Assembly: GCA_948474755.1 (NCBI GenBank)
Contig: CAOLHI010000023.1
Location: forward strand, 186,001 to 250,000
Direction: 5' to 3'
DNA length: 64,000 nucleotides
Origin: Ctenosaura bakeri
Taxonomy: Eukaryota; Chordata; Lepidosauria; Squamata; Iguanidae
The position numbers were made by a program, and so were the translations under genes. Numbering within the stretch: position 1 is the stretch's first letter; each line of letters opens with the position of its first letter. Below, in pieces: positions 45,490 to 55,377 of the stretch. A model generated the notes under the pieces. It saw only the letters and a program-made list of their open reading frames with translations. It had not been told where the DNA came from and made no database searches.

Positions 45490-46477
45490 TGTTTTCCGTT
45501 TGTAAACAGTAGTGTGTGGTTCTTTCTGCGGAGCGGGGGAGGTGAATTGGGGCGCCCTCACACTCCAGCTAGCCCAGTGAACCTCTCGAGAGAGACATCC
45601 AAGTGTAGACAGGTGGTAGGAAGAGGTGTAGTGTGTGGCTACTGTGTTCCTTGATGTTGGAGCTGCAGAAGAGGAGAAGGCCAAAGGAAGGTTGTTTCCA
45701 GTCCTGCTCCAGACGTTCAGAATGGGTGCATTGCGACAACAGTACAAAGGAGTGACCCAAGGATATTCTATTTAGCTAGTCAGAGTGGGGAGTGGCTGTC
45801 TCGTGGCCAGTGGATAGGGATTGGACTCAGCCAAGGGCAACTTGGCATGTCTGTGAGTGGGACAGGGAAATAGATGGGAGGGTCCTCCATTGGGGTGGGC
45901 GGTGGGTCGGCTACTGCAGTGGCGGGGAAATGGGGTTGTCGCTGTGCTGTCGAACTGGGCTGACCCTCAGCCTGGAGGAGACGCTGGTCCGTGCTACTGT
46001 GCTAACGGGCTACTGTGCTAACGTGCTAATGATAGCGCTGGTTTTTTTTAAAAAAGTTGCCCAGACCCCGGGGGCTGCTGTCGTCTCGAGTGCGGCGACG
46101 CAACCCCGGGGTGGGCTCTTGCAGCGATGTGTCGGGCAGTGTTCCTTGAGGCCATGGCGGCAGCGGCGTCTCTGTTGCTGGGCGGCGCTTCCCGCCCAGC
46201 TACAGAGTTGCTGCGTGACGGACAGCCAGCTGGGACTGCCTGCACCCCGCCCACTCCCGGATCCTTCGCGTAAGAGGGCTCCGCAGGCCCGCGGGTTGCG
46301 TGAGCGATACGTAAAGGAGGTCATTTTCGCTTCCAGGCGAAAATGAAAAACGCGACTCCAGCACTACTCACGATCGCGACAGCCCCGGGTCGGCGGGAAC
46401 GTCATGCGGTACGGCGGCTCGTGAAGGGGGGAGGGAGCGTGTTTAATACGCTTTCAAACCGCCATGCGAAAAGGGCC
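45490..46477. other. Harbinger right non-coding arm
   Basis: About 1 kb without a supported gene between the last polyadenylation signal and the right terminus. It contains the subterminal hairpin (46322-46345) and a short repeat ACTGTGCTAACGGGCT / ACTGTGCTAACGTGCT (about 45998-46028). The open frame 45792-46346 has no domain. The right 200 bp is CpG-rich and resembles the H MITEs in layout. Confidence 0.55.
46322..46345. repeat. Subterminal hairpin of the Harbinger
   Basis: A 9-bp inverted repeat CATTTTCGC / GCGAAAATG with a 6-base loop, followed by AAAAACGCG. Its counterpart in the MITEs is the TTTTCGGCT..AGCCGAAAA hairpin. Confidence 0.7.
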
Positions 46478-46480
46478 TAA

Positions 46481-46890
46481 GTGTGCAAAGCTGTGATTGG
46501 AGTGGATCACACAATTTCTCAGACAGTTCCCAGACCTGTGTTTGGTTCCTACTTCTCACCATACTTGACCTGAGCACATATTTCCTGCCCCTTATCTTAG
46601 AGGCACTGGGATCCCAAAGCACAAGCCTCAACACTTTCATTTCCCCCCACCTTTGATCTCCCCCTCACTAAATACATTGTAGCCATAGGCAATAAAGCAA
46701 TTAACCATTGATACTTTGCAACCATCCAGGCAGGCTCAGAACAGATACATTGTTGCAATAATCAATTAGCACTGGATACTTTGTATCATTACAACTCAGC
46801 TTAATGATATTCTACAGCAGTTAGTTCTACACTGATTACAATACACTATTTCAATACGTGTCCAGCAGACCAACATATGGCAGAGGTTAC
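46481..46890. other. Intergenic, no gene seen
   Basis: AT-rich flank of the Harbinger; no recognised repeat. Confidence 0.4.
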
Positions 46891-46897
46891 ATATCCT

Positions 46898-47095
46898 GAC
46901 ATCTACTCTGACTTATGGCAACCATAAGGTGAACGTACCATGGGGTTTGCTTGGCAAGATGAAGTTTGCCATTATCTTCCTCTTAGGCTGAGAGAGTGTG
47001 ACTTGTCCAAGGGGGTTTCCATGGCTGAGCAGGGATCTGAAAACTGGTTTCCTGAAGTGCTAGTCAAAAAGTCAGACCACGTCACCACACTGGAT
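46898..47095 (-). mobile_element. tRNA-derived SINE (MIR/CORE-like)
   Basis: CTCTGACTTATGGCAACCAT, CCATGGGGTTTGCTTGGCAA, GGGTTTCCATGGCTGAGCAG in family order; head on minus. Confidence 0.65.
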
Positions 47096-47195
47096 GTCAC
47101 AGACGTTCATATCTTCCATGAATTTATCCAACATCTTCTAAGTTGGTGGCCACCACTAGAAACTCCACAATCTATCTACTCTGTGGGTCATTGGA

Positions 47196-47350
47196 AAAGA
47201 TAATAATGCTCAGCAAAGAGGAAAGCCATCGGAAAAGAGGAAGACTGCACCACAAAGGTGGATTGATTTGATCAAGGAAGACATGGTTGCTCTGCGTTTG
47301 CAAGGCTAGAGCAGGGTAGTTGATGACCAAAATTCTTGGGGGTCTCTTTT
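47196..47350 (+). mobile_element. LINE 3' tail, RTE-like
   Basis: The plus-strand reading GGAAAAGAGGAAGACTGCAC then GGTGGATTGATTTGATCAAG translates to a degraded RT C-terminal (KTAPQRWIDLIKEDM) before a stop. This resembles the end of RTE/BovB-type LINEs from memory. Very short and adjacent to an M2 MITE. Confidence 0.4.
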
Positions 47351-47355
47351 CATGG

Positions 47356-49376
47356 GGCATTTCCACACTACACTGTATAGTGCTATTATTCCACTTTCTT
47401 TCTTTTAAAAAAATAATTTTATTAAATGTTCACAAATAAAATGTACATTTATAATTGTAATTTCACATGAACTATTTTTTGATCTTCCACACTGATCTAG
47501 ATTTCATTTTCTGTACTTCTTTTACCTGTTACGTTTATGTACCACAATACGATGTTAATTTTACATGATAGTTCATACATTTCCCTCTTCACATTCCAGC
47601 TCCATGGTATTTTACTGTCGCCCCTTCATATATTATCATAACCATGAATTAGGCATTTCCATTTGGCAATTCCCAGCAATTACCCATTACAATTTGCCAT
47701 TCTGCTTTTATCTCCCCATCCAATTTCCCCTTTAATCTCTGAGAGACTATGTCTGCATTTCTGCTTTCAATAAATGTTCTCCACCATTGTTCAATTGTGG
47801 GTATTTGCTGAGTTTTCCAAAATTTAGCATATTCTATTCGAGCTGTTGTTGTCATATACAGTATAATTTTCCAGTGTCTCTTTATATCAGTACCCTCAAA
47901 TACATTTTTCATTAACAAATACAATTCTGGTATTTTAGCAAATTGAACCTTCAATATCTCACACATCTTTTTAGGTATTTCACTCCAATATTTCTATGCC
48001 TTGGGACATGTCCACCACATATGAAATGTTGTTCTGACCTCTTTCTGATATTTCCAACACAATCCAGTAGCTGTATTATAAATCTTTTTTAATTTATCTG
48101 GTGTCATGTACCATCTATGAAACAACTTAAAATAGTTCTCTTTTAGGTTCTGAGCCGATGTAAATTTTTGTGTCCTTTTCCAGTTCTGTTGCCAAACCTC
48201 TAATTAAATTGAATGTCCAATATTTTGAGCCCACAAGATCATAGCTGACTTAACCGTTTCCTCTTGCCTTTCCTGTAGTAAAACTTCTTGATATATATGG
48301 GCTAGTAAATGAGGTGGATTATCAAGCTGGTTGATTACTCCTATTTTCTCTTTGGATTCTATTCCATATGTTTTTAAGTCCATCTGAAATCTTTCAGTTA
48401 ACTGTCTATAGGGAAACCAACTTAATAATATTCCTTCCTGTTCAAGTTTTTCTCTTGATTTGATCGTAAACTCATTTAATGTGGATTTCTCTAATATATC
48501 CTCATGTCACAGCCATCTCTCTATTTCAGTCCATCTTCCAAAGAAAGCTTCTTGAGGGGATACCTACATGGGAAGCTGCCTTATGTTTTTACTCTTGTAC
48601 TCATTCCATATTTTCAGAAGCGATTTTCTAACATAATGATGCATGAAGTCTTTATCTATTTTTGCTTTATCATAAAACATATAGGCATGCCATCCCATCC
48701 CCATGTCTGCTCCTTCCAATGCTAGCATTCTCATGTCTTGTAGATCAATCCAATCTTTTATCCATGTAAATGCCACAGCTTTATAATATATCTGAAAATC
48801 TGGTAGCCCCATTCCTCCTCTGGATGTCTGGTCCATCATAATATTCCATTTTATCCTTGGCTTTTTCCTTTGCCATATAAATTTAGTCAGTTCTTTCCTC
48901 CACTGCATTTGTTATAATGGGAAGGTTTTGAAACAAAAAGTTCATCTTAGGAAGTATGTTCATTTTTATTGCCGCTATCCTCTCCATCATTGACAAATTC
49001 ATAGAAGTCCACCTTTCCAAATCTTTTGTTATTTCTTTCCATTTTTTCTCATAATTGTTTTGAAATAGCTCATTATTTCTTTTTGCTATCCAGACACCTA
49101 GATAATTTGCTTTCTGTACTTTGATAAATCCTGTTATGGATGCTAGTTCCTTCTCCTCTTTCTCTGTCATATTGTTCATTAATAGAACTGTTTTTTCTTT
49201 ATTAACCTTATTAGTCCACTTTCAATATCCTATAGAATTCTGGGATTTGCAGTTTAGGGAGGGGTGTTTAGAATTCTCAGCCAAAGAGCTCTTTGGCCTC
49301 AGTAAACTACAAACCCCAGAATTCCACGGGATGTTGAAAGTGGAATAATAGCACTATAACAGTGTAGTGCATGAGC
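47356..49376. mobile_element. Foldback MITE, family M2 (copy 9), split by L1
   Basis: The left part GGCATTTCCACACTACACTG to CTATTATTCCACTTTC is followed by 1.8 kb of L1, then CCACTTTCAATATCCTATAG to GCACTATAACAGTGTAGTG. The right terminus is damaged. Taking out the L1 restores a normal M2 core. Confidence 0.75.
47399..49214 (-). mobile_element. 5'-truncated L1 (ORF2 C-terminus)
   Basis: 1.8 kb on minus, bounded by the 9-bp duplication TCCACTTTC (47390-47398 and 49215-49223). The A-rich 3' end is seen on plus as TTTCTTTTAAAAAAATAATT with AATAAA on minus. Translated pieces, 5' to 3': TSMNLSMMERIAAIKMNILP with FLFQNLPI (49050-48930), RGGMGLPDFQIYYKA (about 48820), and a C-terminal part with RHWKIILYMTTTARIEYAKF (47870). 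These are the region after the RT domain in L1 ORF2. Frameshifts and stops separate them; the copy is inactive by truncation. Confidence 0.85.
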
Positions 49377-49700
49377 CAAAGGCAACTTGATGGTAAATAA
49401 CACACAAGAACACAATTTGAACAGTAATACTTCCTTTTATCTGCTCTGAATCTCCTACCAATTAGATTCATTGGACAGCTGTCATTTGAAAGTGACTTGA
49501 TTTGTGTTAAAACGGTCTCTCATCAATGAGCTCCAGTCAAGCAATAGTGATCCATATGCAAGTTGCTCACTGAATGGACACTGGATGTGCAGAATCACTA
49601 CATCCTCCCTCAGTATTACACCTGAAAGGAAACATAGCCATTGTCTAAAAGCTGTCAGTAGACACAGAGCATCACAAGACCCCAAGTCTGATGCAGAGTT
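49377..49700. other. Intergenic, no gene seen
   Basis: A short unique-looking stretch between M2 copy 9 and H-6; no recognised repeat. Confidence 0.4.
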
Positions 49701-49703
49701 TCT

Positions 49704-50135
49704 GGCCCTTTTCGCACACAGTTTTTTTTTGTGCGAGGGCCCCTTGAGCATCGCGTGAATGGGAGCATCAGTCCGTACGATGCACTCCCACTCATGCGAC
49801 GCTCACGAGCGTAAAGCGGGCTGTGCACGCATTTTCTTATTTTCGGCTCTAAGCCGAAAATACTGCGCGGTCGCACAATGCTCGCGGGACCCTCGTGCAC
49901 CTACCTGCATGTGGTGCGCCGAACAAGCCGGCCTGGTCGCGCTTCCTCCCCCAGCGCAGCCTACAGCTCCCAGGCTGCGCTGTGAAACAAAGGGGCGGGG
50001 CGGTAGCGCGATGGTTGGGCAACTGGCAAGCCGCTGCAGGAGGCAGAAGGGCTGCCATGAGTGGCTTGCGCAAATGGCTGCTCGTGCGAGCACCGCTCCC
50101 CACTGCCGCGATGAAGGTAAGGTGCGAAAAGGGCC
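49704..50135. mobile_element. Harbinger MITE (H-6)
   Basis: 432 bp, GGCCCTTTTCGCACACAG to GGTGCGAAAAGGGCC, flanked by TCT twice (49701-49703, 50136-50138). It has the best-preserved hairpin (TTTTCGGCTCTAAGCCGAAA) and AGGTAAGGTGCG before the right end. Terminal bases match the right end of the 8.3-kb Harbinger exactly for 13 positions. Confidence 0.88.
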
Positions 50136-50138
50136 TCT

Positions 50139-50499
50139 GTCTTGACCTTGCAGTTCCGATACAAAACTTCTGCTCTCACTTGATAATTTTGTCTAAGTCC
50201 TCACAAAAGGTACAGCTTCCCCACTTAACATTGATATAATCTGCTAGCATTAGATTTTGGTTTGGTTTTTTTTAAAATCTCACATCTCTCTTTGATTCTG
50301 TTCTTTTACTTCCTGTCTCCTTCATAATGAAAGAGAACAGCTGCCTAGTTCACTTCTTCCAAAAGCCAGGCAAGGCAAATTGGTCACAATGGATCGTGGA
50401 TAGACATCTCTAGACATTATGCTGTTGGGTAAAAAATATGCACATCCAAGCTTTTTCCCCCAGAAACATTTGCACATAGTTCCTGGTGGGAGGCTACTG
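50139..50499. other. Intergenic, no gene seen
   Basis: No recognisable repeat or coding frame. Confidence 0.4.
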
Positions 50500-50734
50500 T
50501 CATCTCATACCCTCTAATATTTCACAGATAAAAACAGGGACACACATGGCTTAGCACTATCAGAGACTGGTCAAAAAGCCAAAAGTTAATAATGATGAAG
50601 ATCACCCAAACTAACAGAGGCTGCAGTAGTTTGCTTTTGCACGAACCTACTGTGAAGGCAAAGATTCCACCTCCTTCTCTCATCTCCCCCGTGCTGGGTT
50701 AAAAGAGTCCAACCAAGTTTGCAGGTTAAACTCA

Positions 50735-51713
50735 GGCCTTTTCCGCAGCACCTTCCCATCCCGCCATGGGGATGGGAGAAGGACAAGACTATGATGACAT
50801 TTCTGCATGATGTCATTGTGGTCCCGTCCTCCTATCCTCAAGCAATGCAATTGTGTGTTAAATCATTGACAGGTTTTCTCTTCAATGACTCACAATCGCA
50901 CCACCACCCTGCACGTTCCTGTCCTGCAAAAGGGCAGGAAGCAGCTTGGTGGTGCTTCCTGCCCCAGCACAGCCTGGGAAATTGTCATGGGCTTCCAGGA
51001 CCTAGACTCAGACTCAGAGTCTGAGACAGCAGAACCTGCTCTTAGCCCGGGCACAGAGACTGTAACTACAGAACCTATAAAGCAGACAGTACCACCATCC
51101 ACCCCAGAGACAGAACAGGGGGCAGTGCCAGCCCCAGTGGGGAGCCCTGCTCCTTATGACACAGAGAATGACTTACCAATACCTGCCTTCACCCAGCGTA
51201 GACACCAGAAAGGACTCCTATCCCGCTTTCAGTGAATTTATGCCAAGCAGCAATTAATCAAGCACCAGCTGTGCTGATTTCTGAACCTATAAGAGCTGAG
51301 CCCTTCCCCTCCAGCTCTTATCAGTGATTAACTGACCTTTTTTCCTCCTATGCTTCTGATTGTTTCCCTTGCCTGTTGTTCTTGCCTCTGGCTTGTGTTT
51401 ATATTGCCTGCATCTGATTTATAGACCTTGCTGGGACTGTTATTTGCTTCTCATTTGTAAGACTGTTTCCTTGCTAAACTAAACTGACTAATTACTTTGC
51501 TGCTAAAACCTCTTGCCATATGTGTTATCAACTGCCTCTGGCTGCTAGCCCAGACCGAGTGTGGACACCCAGCTGCACTGCAGAAGGAAGTGGCACGTCC
51601 ATTGCACTCCCTTCCGCAGGGAGCCAGTCCTGTGTGGAGAGGAGTGTGCTGTTGTGATCCCATCCCAGCAGAAATCGGACACTGACACAAGAAGGTAAGC
51701 TGCAGAAAGGGCC
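50735..51713. mobile_element. Harbinger MITE (H-7) carrying an LTR-like insert
   Basis: 979 bp bounded by GGCCTTTTCCGCAGCAC and CTGCAGAAAGGGCC with TCA twice (50732-50734, 51714-51716). The MITE body CCCCAGCACAGCCTGGGAAA is interrupted and resumes at CCCAGCTGCACTGCAGAAGG, leaving about 395 bp of MITE. Near the right end it has AGAAGGTAAGCTGC. Confidence 0.8.
50983..51567. mobile_element. LTR-like insert inside H-7
   Basis: About 585 bp starting TGTCATGGGCTTCCAGG and ending GTGTGGACA. It has a TATA-like CTATAAGAGCTGAGC near 51287 and a Ser/Asp repeat (ACTCAGACTCAGAGTCTGAG). The 117-codon frame 50885-51235 crosses the MITE/insert junction, so it is not a gene. No duplication of target bases was found, so the class is tentative. 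Confidence 0.4.
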
Positions 51714-51930
51714 TCAGTTTGCAGCAGCTGAAGTAGGCTGAGGACAAAGGAGGAAAGTAGGAGAGAGAGCAACTGGCCAGGAAATTTTAAAAGCAGCTGA
51801 AAAAGAGACAATAGAGGATTAATTAGGACAGTTGGAGAATATGACATCTAGCTATGCCAGTTGAGAAATGAAAACATGGAGCTGGGATAAAGAAACAGCA
51901 GCCCATTTCCCCCCCTCTCTCTTTTTACTT

Positions 51931-52065
51931 ATATAAGAACATTAGTGGAGCCATGCTGGGTCAGACTAAAGTCTTAACTAGTTTAGCATTCTGTTCACAC
52001 AGTGGGAAACCAATTGTCCATAGAAGGCCCATAAGCAGGGTATGACTGCATATCCTGCTTATGAG
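51931..52065 (+). repeat. Reptile dispersed repeat fragment
   Basis: TAAGAACATTAGTGGAGCCA, GCTGGGTCAGACTAAAGTCT, CATTCTGTTCACACAGTGG: a pattern common, by recall, in reptile genomes (AAGAGCCCTGCTGGATCAGA type). Class not resolved. Confidence 0.45.
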
Positions 52066-52126
52066 TGCATATCCTCTTATTTATTTCCCAGTAAAGGATA
52101 TATAAGGATATTGGAAGGAACGTATA

Positions 52127-52198
52127 TCTACTATATAAAAGTCAAAGTTTGTCTGTGAGAAAATAAAAATCCTGGCCAAAGCCGGGTAAATATGCTAG
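52127..52198 (+). mobile_element. Minimal Helitron-like element, 72 bp
   Basis: It starts TCTACTATATAAAAGTC after an A and ends in GGGTAAATATGCTAG before a T, the expected A|T insertion pattern without duplication. Eleven bases before the CTAG end lies the hairpin CCTGGC-CAAA-GCCGGG (6-bp stem, one G-T pair). Only about 30 bp separates the two ends. The same ends occur on minus at 55378-56786. Confidence 0.62.
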
Positions 52199-52473
52199 TC
52201 CATCATAACTCGTAGGCCTTGATCACCTCATTGTAACTTCTTCCTACATTTCAGGGCTGACCCAAGATGTTTAGTAAAAAAGCAGAAACTGGGGAGCACC
52301 CACTGCAATGGAGACACATCTTAAGATGCTCAAAAGGTGGTTGTTTTGTTAGTAAAAAAGCCCCAAAAGGTAAAAAGGAGCCTTTTAAACTAATAAAACA
52401 ACCATCTTTTGAGTATCTTGAGATATATGTCCGCTTTCTTCCTAAGATATCTGCCACCTACAGCAAACAGTAA

Positions 52474-52891
52474 GAACATTTCCGCATGACACTCTTATAG
52501 CGCGATGATTCCACTTTCAATCTCCTATGGAATCTTAGGGCCAGCCCCTCCCGGAACTACAAACCCCAGGATTCCATAGGAGGTTGAAAGTGGAATCATC
52601 GCGCTATAAGAGTGTCGTGCGAAAATGGTCCACGATGGTTCCTCTCCTATTCCATGTATAAAAGCTGACCTGATCAGCAAGTGAGCCTTATTTCAACACT
52701 TGTGAAGTGACAGCGGCCTACATCTCACCTGAAAGTAGCCGATAGCCTAGTGGGTGTGCGGTCACACATTGCTCTATTTCAGATTTATCACCCTTAAGCT
52801 GCTGTCAAAGGTGACTGATTCCACTCAGACCTAACAGTAAAAACGACCCTACTGCTTAATAGCATTATAACAGTGTCGTGCGGAAGTGGCC
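52474..52891. mobile_element. Composite M2-type MITE
   Basis: An inner palindrome (ATTTCCGCATGACACTCTTA, TAGCGCGATGATTCCAC to GGAATCATCGCGCTATAAGA, GTGTCGTGCGAAAATGG; 52474-52631) is followed by 220 bp of unrelated sequence and another M2-like right end CAGTGTCGTGCGGAAGTGGC (to 52891). TAA precedes 52474 and follows within one base of 52891. Either one larger element with an internal duplication, or two insertions. Confidence 0.6.
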
Positions 52892-53489
52892 ATAAGCATA
52901 CACAACTGGCTAATGTATGAGTTTGCTGTCTTTTCAATAGGGCCCAAGGTGCTAAAGTTTTGGCCTCTTATGCCCCCTGTCCATCCCTGCACCCTGGCAA
53001 CTATCAAGGGCTGCTCCTACTGCTGCTTTTTACCAGCAAAGCGGGAGGAAAAGAAGGAGAGAGGAAGAGCTCTGTGTGTCAGCTAACAAAGAAGTGGCTG
53101 GTCATGACTGCCTGGGGAAGAGAAACCCAGGGTGTGCTCCCTTTTGGGGGACAGAACACTTCTCTCTCCTCCTTGTAGTCAAACTAGTCTCTTCTTTGTC
53201 ATTTGAGTTTCATTACCCTCCCTTTCTGGCTGAGCCAGTAAAGAGCTGCAGCAAGGCCACCCCTCATTCCAGGAGTGACAGCTACTGGCAGAAGAAGGCG
53301 CATAACTGTGCAAGCAAAGCATGAGGCTTCCTCCAGAATCTTAGCCAAAATGCATGAATTCTAGCTTAGCCTGTATCTTGCCTCTCCCGGCTACGGTAAT
53401 TTTTAACTTTTAAATAAACGTTGCAAGTAATAGTAGCACAATTTAGGTTGTTGCCTGAAGGTGTTAACGGCTAAAGCCAGGGATCTTTT
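52892..53489. other. Intergenic, no gene seen
   Basis: No recognised repeat. Short frames only. Confidence 0.4.
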
Positions 53490-53720
53490 GCAGTACAGAA
53501 GTTAGAGTGTTGAACTGGGATCTGGGAAATCCAGGTTCAGTTCTCCCTGAGCCATGAAACTCCCTGCATGGCCTTGGGCCAGTCACTCCATTTTAGCCTT
53601 TTGCTACCTCAGAGGGTGCTTTGAGGATAAAGCAGGAAGGATGAGAGCCACGTAGCTTACCTTGAGCTCACTGGAGGAAAGTAACATTAATTCATGTTGT
53701 TACTATTTGCTTTGACCATT
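53490..53720 (+). mobile_element. tRNA-derived SINE, second family
   Basis: The head CAGTACAGAAGTTAGAGTGT, TGAACTGGGATCTGGGAAAT, CCAGGTTCAGTTCTCC (B-box region) then CTTGGGCCAGTCACTCC and a tail with GTAGCTTACCTTGAGCTC. Head on plus. Confidence 0.6.
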
Positions 53721-53754
53721 GCAAACTGCATATAATGCAATATCTCCCAGTCTA

Positions 53755-54400
53755 TACGTAGTAGCATAAGAAACTGCCATGTGCTGAGCCAGAAGATTAG
53801 TTCATCTACTCCTATATTGTCAGCTTAGACTGGCAGCAGCTCTGCAGGGCTTCAGGCACAGTTCCTTCCTAGCACTGCCAGGAGATCCCTGCAATTCCCT
53901 CACGGTATCTCACCTAAGTACTAAGTAAGTGTGCTCCTACTTAGGCCCTTTTTGCATGGCATTTGCCATGCGAAAGGGCCCCTTGAGCGTCGCGTGAATG
54001 TGAGGAGCGGTCCTCACGACGCATTCACAATTGCACAATGCTCCAAGGTCTGGCAGGCGCCACTCGCACACTTTTTCATTTTTGGCTTTGAGCTGAAAAT
54101 GGTGCACAATTGCGCATCGCTCCAGGGCTCTGCGCACACTTGCTGTGCGTGCGGAGCTCCAGAGCCATGGCGCTCGTGCTTCCTGCCCCGGCGCAGCCTA
54201 GGAAACACAGGAAGAGGCGGGATTCTCGTGCGAGTGGGCGGCAACTGCGGAGCTGAAGGAACCGGGATGCGAGAGCTTCTCGGTGGAGGCTGCTTGCATG
54301 ATCCCCGCATCCCAGCTCCATGAAAAGGTGCGTTGCGGAAAGGGCCTTAGCTTCTGAAATCAGATGAGATCAGGTATGTTCGGATTGGTATGGTAATAAT
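53755..54400 (-). mobile_element. SINE with 5S-like part, split by Harbinger MITE
   Basis: Left of the MITE: GAAACTGCCATGTGCTGAGC, GACTGGCAGCAGCTCTGCAG and CACGGTATCTCACCTAAGTA. Right of it: TTAGCTTCTGAAATCAGATG, AGATCAGGTATGTTCGG, GGTATGG. The last pieces are the reverse complement of 5S rRNA (AGCTTCCGAGATCAGACG region). Joined at TTA the two sides form one 5S-type SINE end. Confidence 0.65.
53944..54346. mobile_element. Harbinger MITE (H-8) inside a SINE
   Basis: 403 bp, GGCCCTTTTTGCATGGC to GTTGCGGAAAGGGCC, TTA on both sides (53941-53943, 54347-54349). Removal rejoins the 5S-like sequence, confirming the triplet. The hairpin is diverged (TTTTTGGCTTTGAGCTGAAA). Confidence 0.85.
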
Positions 54401-55377
54401 TAGTCAAGTATTCTGTTTATATAATAAAATCCCTTTTTTTTAATGGTGAAAAGCCTACCCTGTCACCATTCAAAGACTTCACTCTAAAAACAGAACACCA
54501 GGCCAAATAATCTCAATCATGTAATGGGTTTCCACTTTACCTCCACATTCTTACTGAAGAGAACATCAGTTTGGCTGGCCTAGCTCTCATGCTACTGCAG
54601 TATGTCTTTGATTTAAGTTATCTCATCCTAAAAATATTCTAAATATAGCCTAGTGTTTGTGTGTGTATCTATTTATACACACACTTTGGCAAAGTACATT
54701 AAAGCACCTTTAGATTCACTAACGGATGAAAGCTCTTCCAAATGGCATCAAAGTGCATTCTTCTTTTGTTTCTGTAGCCTTTACTCAGGTCTGTACAGCT
54801 CATTAAGAAATTGCCATTGGATTCCAAAGAGTAAGAATACACATGTCTTCCTTCCAGCAGGAGCTGATCCTTCCCATTTCAAGTGGGGAATTTATTCTGG
54901 GTTTTAGACAAGACTTAAAAAGAGTTCTCCAAAGTGACAGAACCTGTTCCCCCAATAGGTTCAGAACCTTGGATAGCTCCCTCCAAGTTGGGATGAAAAC
55001 CTGGAGTGAATTCACCATTCCACTGACAGGGGATTTACTAGTTCGGAAGAATTTACTGGAAGAAAACTGCTGCTTTTCTTCTAAAGGACCACTTTATGTT
55101 CAAGATTGTCTGGTTCCTCCATTCTGGAAGCAAAGGCCTAGAAAGTGCGACCAAAAGCTCCCATACCCATTGATGTTATCTGGCTTGCAGAATGCTGTGG
55201 GACAAAGGGATCTGGCTCTCTGCTCAAATGTTTTCTGTTCCTTCTGGGAGTGGCCATCCTACAAAACTAGATGTTGACCTGAACATTGAGTGAGACTTCC
55301 AGAAAAATGGCAAGGAAACTTGGTGAGCTTTCATATCCTCCCCACCCCAGTTGTGAGTTTTCTATGCTTATAATATA
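54401..55377. other. Intergenic, no gene seen
   Basis: The 144-codon frame 54843-55277 on plus shows no motif, no splice context and no start or polyadenylation signals; I treat it as chance. Confidence 0.4.

Larger units (their letters stand above)
38140..46477. mobile_element. PIF/Harbinger transposon, 8.3 kb, three genes
   Basis: Terminal inverted repeats are GTCCCTTTTCGCA (left) and the complement of TGCGAAAAGGGCC (right), flanked by TAA twice (38137-38139, 46478-46480). Superfamily is set by the encoded transposase (38560-40154) and a Myb/trihelix partner on minus (43008-40748), the two genes that define Harbingers. A third spliced gene (43414-45374) lies divergent to the Myb gene. GC content is visibly high across the whole unit and falls sharply at both borders, and exon structure is well preserved, so insertion is probably recent. 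The right subterminal region has the hairpin CATTTTCGC..GCGAAAATG (46322-46345), echoed in the small H elements. One base differs between the first two terminal positions (GT versus GG), and one gene has a stop, so this copy is near-intact rather than certainly autonomous. Confidence 0.9.
50500..51860 (+). repeat. Family X copy, split by Harbinger MITE H-7
   Basis: The left part (ACCCTCTAATATTTCACAGA, GCTGCAGTAGTTTGCTTTTG) and right part (AGGCTGAGGACAAAGGAGGA, TTTTAAAAGCAGCTGAAAAA, AGGACAGTTGGAGAATATGA) fit the family order. H-7 lies between them. Confidence 0.6.

Noticed and set aside
50885..51235. Acidic Ser/Asp-rich 116-residue protein
   Set aside because: The frame spans the boundary between a MITE and its LTR-like insert, so it cannot be one ancestral gene.
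54843..55277. 144-codon open frame as a gene
   Set aside because: No domain, splice context, polyadenylation signal or conserved pattern; consistent with a chance frame.
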